This document shows, one piece after another, positions 6,866 through 10,000 of a DNA stretch of 10,000 bases; position 1 is the stretch's first letter, and each line of letters begins with the position of its first letter. The notes under the pieces were generated by a model. That model was not told the DNA's origin, did no database searches, and saw nothing but the letters and a program-made list of their open reading frames with translations. Position numbers and translations under genes: made by a program. The DNA comes from Penaeus vannamei (lineage: Eukaryota; Arthropoda; Malacostraca; Decapoda; Penaeidae). The stretch lies in assembly GCF_042767895.1 (NCBI RefSeq), contig NC_091589.1, forward strand, positions 10,099,291 through 10,109,290. Direction: 5' to 3'.

Positions 6866-7150
6866 AGGGAAGGGAGTGAGAGAGGGAGAAAAGGGGGAAG
6901 GGAGGGAAGGGATGAGGAGGGGAAGGGGAGGGAGAGGCGAAGGAGAGGGGAGGGAAGAGGAGGAAGAGAATGGAAGGGGGGAGGAAGAGAAGGGGAGGTA
7001 GGGAGGAAAGAGGGTCTTCCGTCCTTGGAAGGAAGGGGCTGGGAGAGAGATAGAGGGGGAATGGGGGGGGGGGTTGGCTGGAGAGGGAGAGAGAGTGGAA
7101 GAAAGGGGAAGGGGGAAAGGCAAGGCAAGGAAAGGAGGGGAAAAAAGGGA
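6866..7150 (+). repeat. Polypurine arm
   Basis: Nearly pure G/A, with a G11 at 7063-7073 and a short complex patch near 7014-7030. It follows the pyrimidine arm after a 5-base loop. Minus-strand frames 6839-7123 and 6859-7200 are Pro/Ser/Leu low-complexity and not genes. Confidence 0.9.
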
Positions 7151-7447
7151 GGAAAGAGCTTGACCGGAAGTTTACTCTTACCGTGAGAAAGGAATGTCAA
7201 AAATGTGAAGATTAAGCCCCGGACAAAAAAAAAGTGATCATTGTGCTCAGCTTGGTCTGAAATCGTCTAATGAAATATAATTGGCATAATTCCCGTCGTC
7301 ATTATACCCTGCTTCAACATCATCGTCATCATCGTCATCATCATCCCGCCAGTGATAATTGTGATAGATAAATAGTACCGGAAATAATTGGACTTCCCGC
7401 TGTCTTCTGCGTAAACAACGAAACAAGTCGGAGACGTGTTGGAACGT
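7151..7447. other. AT-rich complex region with a (GAT)n patch
   Basis: Non-repetitive apart from ATC/GTC triplets at 7318-7345, which read as a run of Asp on the minus strand. The minus frame 7247-7453 (68 codons) includes that run and no domain I recognise. It is within chance length for complex DNA, so it is not called a gene. Confidence 0.55.
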
Positions 7448-7476
7448 GGTCACGTGACCGAGCGGGGGAGGGGGTG
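7448..7476. promoter_or_regulatory. Candidate element: palindromic E-box beside G-rich boxes
   Basis: GGTCACGTGACC (7448-7459) is a perfect 12-bp palindrome centred on CACGTG. The extended GTCACGTGAC form is the preferred target of USF and MITF/TFE-type bHLH-zip factors. Immediately right lies a G5-A-G5-T-G4 run (about 7464-7480), which resembles KLF/Sp-type boxes. No nearby gene or TATA/Inr arrangement was identified, so promoter status is inference. Confidence 0.3.
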
Positions 7477-7480
7477 GGGT

Positions 7481-7739
7481 ATCGTTGCGGTTGGCTGTTT
7501 TAGTGTTTGAGTGTTTTTATGCTTTTGTTTTTGTTTTTATTTGTTCTTTCTCGTTTTTTTTTCACTTTTACCTCTTTTTGACATCATTATATATTCCCCA
7601 TCATTATCATCATCTTCATTATCGTCTTTATTAGTATTGCTATCGTATATGTATTAGATTTTCTTAGCAAGACAAAGAAATGAAGACATATTGCATAAGA
7701 GCGGCCAGGAAGGATAAAAAAAAAGAAAAAAAGCGGCTT
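7481..7739. other. T-rich then AT-rich complex region with cryptic CAT/ATT triplets
   Basis: 7497-7570 is T-rich. 7584-7640 shows irregular CAT/ATT/CTT triplets, a cryptic simple sequence. 7640-7739 is mostly complex, with an A9 and an A7 near 7716-7732. No gene seen. Confidence 0.6.
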
Positions 7740-7748
7740 ATGAGTCAT
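7740..7748. promoter_or_regulatory. AP-1-type palindrome ATGAGTCAT
   Basis: A perfect 9-bp odd palindrome around TGAGTCA, the consensus for bZIP Jun/Fos and GCN4-like factors. It lies in complex sequence next to a purine tract. A 7-mer of this kind can occur by chance in 10 kb, so support is weak. Confidence 0.2.
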
Positions 7749-7749
7749 G

Positions 7750-7895
7750 GCAGGAAATCAGACTTGGCAGAGGAAGTCGAGAGAGAGAAGAGGTAGAGAG
7801 GTTAAGAAGAGGTAGGAGAAAGAAAAACAGGATTAAAGTTGGGGGGGGGGGGTTAGGAAGGAGGAAATGGAGCAGAGAAAGGCCACGTTTACGCC
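7750..7895 (+). repeat. Purine-rich tract with poly-G12
   Basis: A/G-rich with GAGAGA, AGAGG and AAGAGG words from about 7778, G12 at 7841-7852, then mixed sequence to 7895. Confidence 0.75.
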
Positions 7896-7963
7896 CACGC
7901 ACGCACGCACGCAAGCAAAACACGCACACGCACGCACGCACTCAAGCAAAACACGCACACGCA
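7896..7963 (+). repeat. 31-bp tandem duplication in ACGC-rich DNA
   Basis: 7896-7932 and 7927-7963 match at 36 of 37 positions with a 31-bp offset; the mismatch is G7911 versus T7942. The word CAAGCAAAACACGCACAC marks both copies. CpG-containing CACG/CGCA tetramers dominate, and the array runs into (AC)n. Confidence 0.92.
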
Positions 7964-7972
7964 AACGCACCC

Positions 7973-7976
<4 letters not shown>

Positions 7977-8068
<92 letters not shown>

Positions 8069-8078
8069 ACACACACAC
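7977..8078 (+). repeat. (AC)51 microsatellite
   Basis: 102 bp of AC with one substitution (T at 8064). It is the reverse complement of the (GT)n tracts at 2705 and 5327 and has Z-DNA potential. Confidence 0.98.
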
Positions 8079-8122
8079 TAAATCAATTGAGATACAGACA
8101 GGAAATGAAATTTAAAGAAAAC

Positions 8123-8160
8123 GAGAGAGAGAGAGAGAGAGAGATAAAGAAAGAAAAAGA

Positions 8161-8168
<8 letters not shown>
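8123..8168 (+). repeat. (GA)11 plus AG-rich cassette, copy 1
   Basis: GA repeats at 8123-8144 pass into a 25-bp AG/T cassette at 8141-8165, starting GAGATAAAGAAAG. An exact copy lies at 8264-8288. Confidence 0.93.

Positions 8169-8258
<90 letters not shown>
8169..8258 (+). repeat. (AG)21(ACAG)12 compound microsatellite
   Basis: 42 bp of perfect AG (8169-8210) followed without spacer by twelve perfect ACAG units (8211-8258). The two arrays are framed by the two copies of the AG-rich cassette. Confidence 0.98.
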
Positions 8259-8259
<1 letters not shown>

Positions 8260-8315
8260 GAGAGAGATAAAGAAAGAAAAAGAAGAAATATATATATATA
8301 GAGAGAAAGAATAAG
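8259..8315 (+). repeat. AG-rich cassette copy 2 and (TA)n
   Basis: The 25-bp cassette recurs exactly at 8264-8288 and leads into a short TA repeat (8289-8300), then GAGAGAAAG-like purine DNA. Confidence 0.9.
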
Positions 8316-8419
8316 TCTAAGGGAAAGGGAGAATTTTCTGCACCAAAATGGGCTGGCCTTGTTAGCATATTTCATGCATAAGCTAATAAGGAGGCCGGGG
8401 TGTTAGCTGGCTGGCTGCT
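8316..8419. other. Complex island with an imperfect stem-loop
   Basis: 8355-8370 can pair with 8378-8396 around a 7-nt loop (8371-8377). The stem has a GGCC/GGCC base, a 3-nt bulge at 8390-8392, TT/AA, one G-T wobble (8361/8387), TTAGC/GCTAA, one A-A mismatch (8367/8381) and TAT/ATA. CTGG repeats follow at 8407-8417. It is too short for a typical animal pre-miRNA and could be the tip of a decayed inverted repeat. Confidence 0.5.
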
Positions 8420-8600
8420 CCCCCCCCCCGTCCCTTCTCTTTCTCCCCCCCCCCTTTGTCGTCTCCCTTCTCTCTCCTCCCCATCTTTCCCATCTCTTCC
8501 CTTCTCTTCACTCCCTCTCCCGGCCCCCTACGTTTCTCTCTTTTTTCTCCTTTCCCTCCTTTGCTTCCCTCTTTCCTCTCTTCGCTTCCCTTCCCACCTC
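8420..8600 (+). repeat. C-runs and polypyrimidine tract
   Basis: C10 at 8420-8429 and C10 at 8445-8454, then C/T-rich DNA with TTCCC, CTCCC and CTCTTC words. The plus frame 8400-8981 and minus frame 8623-9249 are Ser/Pro/Leu- or Arg/Gly/Lys-rich artefacts. Confidence 0.9.
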
Positions 8601-8690
8601 CCTCCCTCTGCTGCCTCTCTCCCTAACTTTCCTCCCTCCCTCTGCCTCCTCTCCCTAACTTTCCTCCTCCTCCCTCCCTCGTCCTTTCCC
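8601..8690 (+). repeat. 32-bp duplication in pyrimidine DNA
   Basis: The 19-mer CTCTCCCTAACTTTCCTCC occurs at 8617-8635 and exactly again at 8649-8667, a 32-bp offset. Surrounding CCTCCCTCTGC words are also shared. Confidence 0.85.
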
Positions 8691-8760
8691 CTTCTCCCTT
8701 CCTCCTTCCTTCTCTCCCTTCCTCCTTCCTTCCCTCCCTTCCTCCTTCCTTACCTCCCCT
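8691..8760 (+). repeat. 20-bp minisatellite, 3.5 copies
   Basis: Three consecutive 20-bp units (8701-8720, 8721-8740 and 8741-8760) each start CCTCCTTCCTT and end CTCCCTT or CTCCCCT. A half unit precedes them at 8691-8700. Confidence 0.9.
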
Positions 8761-8810
8761 CCTTCCTCCTCCTCTCCTTCCATCCCTCCTTCGTCCTTTC
8801 TTCCTCCTTC

Positions 8811-8858
8811 CCTCCTTCCCATTTATCCTCCCTCCCTCCTTCCCATTTATCCTCCCTC
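8811..8858 (+). repeat. 24-bp tandem duplication
   Basis: CCTCCTTCCCATTTATCC starts at 8811 and again at 8835, a 24-bp offset. The ATTTAT insert makes the copies easy to tell from the surrounding CT background. Confidence 0.9.
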
Positions 8859-9018
8859 CCTTCCTCCCTCCCTCGCCCCCATCCCAGCCGAGTTGCCAGC
8901 TCCTCGACGCCCACGTGGTTGTGTTTACAGCGTGTGTGGGGGGGGGGGGAGAGGTCGGGGGACCGGGAAATTGGCTGGTGATTCTTGGGAGAGTTTTTTT
9001 TCGGTTTCGTTTGTCGTT
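8859..9018. other. End of pyrimidine tract, then complex island with E-box and forkhead-like word
   Basis: C/T-rich to about 8885, then complex DNA. CCACGTGG (8911-8918) is an 8-bp palindromic E-box, TGTTTAC (8922-8928) matches a forkhead core, and a G12 run lies at 8938-8949. No gene recognised. Confidence 0.5.
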
Positions 9019-9262
<244 letters not shown>

Positions 9263-9371
9263 TTGTCGACAAAATTACTCAGTTCGTAGGGTATTTAGCT
9301 TTAATTTTAGCAGGGTTCAACAAGGATATCTCAAATCCACTATGATCTGGCGAAATGACTCTTTTTATTCG
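9263..9371. other. Complex island, no gene recognised
   Basis: Starts with the perfect palindrome TTGTCGACAA (9263-9272). The rest is AT-rich mixed sequence with TTAGC at two nearby places (about 9296 and 9308). A plus frame through it ends at 9345 with about 27 non-repetitive residues after a repeat-coded N-terminal part. I recognise no family, and the length is within chance. Confidence 0.5.
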
Positions 9372-9645
9372 CCCCCCCCCCCCCACCAAGTCCCCCTCCC
9401 CCTCTTCCTCTACCAATCCCCCCTCTTTCCCCCACCAATCCCCCTCCCACCCTCTCCCCCCTCTTCTCCCACCAATCCCCCTCCCCCTCTTCCCCCTCAG
9501 TTCCCCCATCCCCCCAGTTCCTCTACCTATTCCCCCTCCCCCTCTTCCTCCACCTATTCCCCCTCCCCCCTGCAATCCCTCCCCTTCTCCCTGCTATCCC
9601 CCCTACCCTTCATCCCCTTTCGCTTGCCCTCTCCCCCTTCCCCAC
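9372..9645 (+). repeat. C-rich 27-bp minisatellite
   Basis: Begins with C13 (9372-9384). Units starting ACCAA or ACCTA followed by CCCCCTCCCC lie at 9385, 9412, 9434, 9471, 9525 and 9552. Spacings are 27, 22, 37, 54 and 27 bp, fitting a 27-bp period with indels and one degraded unit. The minus strand is G-rich and suited to G-quadruplexes, and the plus strand to i-motifs. Pro/Ser-rich plus frames here are artefacts. Confidence 0.88.
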
Positions 9646-9683
9646 GATTTCATGCAACTCTCCCACAGAAGGAACGAAGAAAT

Positions 9684-9685
<2 letters not shown>

Positions 9686-9775
<90 letters not shown>
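9686..9775 (+). repeat. (GA)45 perfect microsatellite
   Basis: 90 bp of uninterrupted GA, the longest pure dinucleotide tract of this motif in the window. It has H-DNA/triplex potential and is probably highly polymorphic. Confidence 0.98.
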
Positions 9776-9778
<3 letters not shown>

Positions 9779-9870
9779 GAAAGAAAAGAAAGAGAGAGAG
9801 AGAGACAAAGACACAGATACAGAGATTGAGGGAGAATAGAGAGAGAGAGAGAGAAAAGAAAGAAGGAGCG
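9776..9870 (+). repeat. Degenerate AG-rich tail
   Basis: AG-rich with A runs and GACAAAGACACAGATAC-like sequence. The start (TAAGAAAGAAAAG at 9776-9788) resembles the cassette at 8141 and 8264. Confidence 0.85.
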
Positions 9871-10000
9871 ATAACGACCTTCCCCGCTTCCCCGCTGCCA
9901 GACGCAAGACGACGCCGACCAGAATTGCTCTCGTAATTACAGGTGATGCAAACGCTGGCGAATAGCAAGGGGCCGGAAATGTGACCCCCCACCCCCCCAC
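9871..10000. other. Complex end segment
   Basis: Mixed sequence with a palindromic homeodomain-type core in GTAATTAC (9933-9940), a CAGGTG E-box variant at 9940-9945, and a C-rich end (from about 9983) that continues past the window. No coding region recognised. Confidence 0.5.

Noticed and set aside
7247..7453. 68-codon minus frame in complex DNA with an Asp run
   Set aside because: The most gene-like frame because it is mostly non-repetitive, but it has chance length, the Asp run is a (GAT)n patch, and no family was recognised. Transcript evidence would be needed to revive it.
9300..9325. GGTTCAACAAGG resembling a tRNA B box
   Set aside because: No matching A box, no cloverleaf and no terminator-like T run at the right distance.

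Overview
This 10 kb window holds no protein-coding gene, RNA gene or mobile element that I can support. It reads as an intergenic (or very long intronic) stretch of a eukaryotic nuclear genome with extreme simple-repeat load. The best guess is a decapod crustacean, possibly a penaeid shrimp, because those genomes are known for very dense dinucleotide and polypurine/polypyrimidine microsatellites. This is inferred from repeat style only: no diagnostic gene or transposon is present. Bacterial hallmarks (dense long ORFs with ribosome binding sites, operons) are absent. Every long open frame translates to low-complexity protein such as poly-CV, poly-SL, poly-RE, poly-P or DEYL repeats.

Layout, left to right. 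1-235 is G-rich purine DNA with a small complex sliver (137-187). 341-535 is T/G-rich. 559-1202 is a degenerate 12-bp minisatellite domain, broken by a poly-G run and a (TG)n tract and starting with two units in reverse orientation. 1371-1815 is pyrimidine-rich. 1994-2245 is a 30-bp G-rich minisatellite, followed by purine- and G-rich DNA to about 2580. 2588-2778 is (GT)-rich. 2817-3400 is the longest complex, AT-rich segment. 3401-3794 is polypyrimidine, 3911-4310 is poly-G then polypurine, and 4345-5222 is poly-T/poly-G then about 780 bp of polypyrimidine.

A repeat superblock fills 5327-6174: (GT)49, a 42-44-bp minisatellite, (TTTC)14, (TC)n, (TTCTC)26 and further CT variants. 6175-6660 is mostly complex or T-rich. 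6690-7150 switches from polypyrimidine to polypurine at a hairpin. 7151-7745 is complex and AT-rich, with a perfect palindromic E-box and an AP-1-type site. 7750-8300 is purine DNA, a 31-bp duplication, (AC)51, (AG)21 and (ACAG)12. 8316-8419 is a complex island with a stem-loop. 8420-8885 is polypyrimidine with three small minisatellites. 9019-9190 is an alternating (TG)/(AG) compound tract. 9372-9640 is a C-rich 27-bp minisatellite. 9686-9775 is (GA)45, and the window ends in complex sequence.

No genes work together here. The notable biology is structural: polypurine and polypyrimidine domains alternate along the strand, poly-G/C runs of 10-18 bases recur, several young microsatellites are still pure, and a few complex islands carry palindromes resembling transcription-factor sites. 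I found no evidence of a new enzymatic or defence system.
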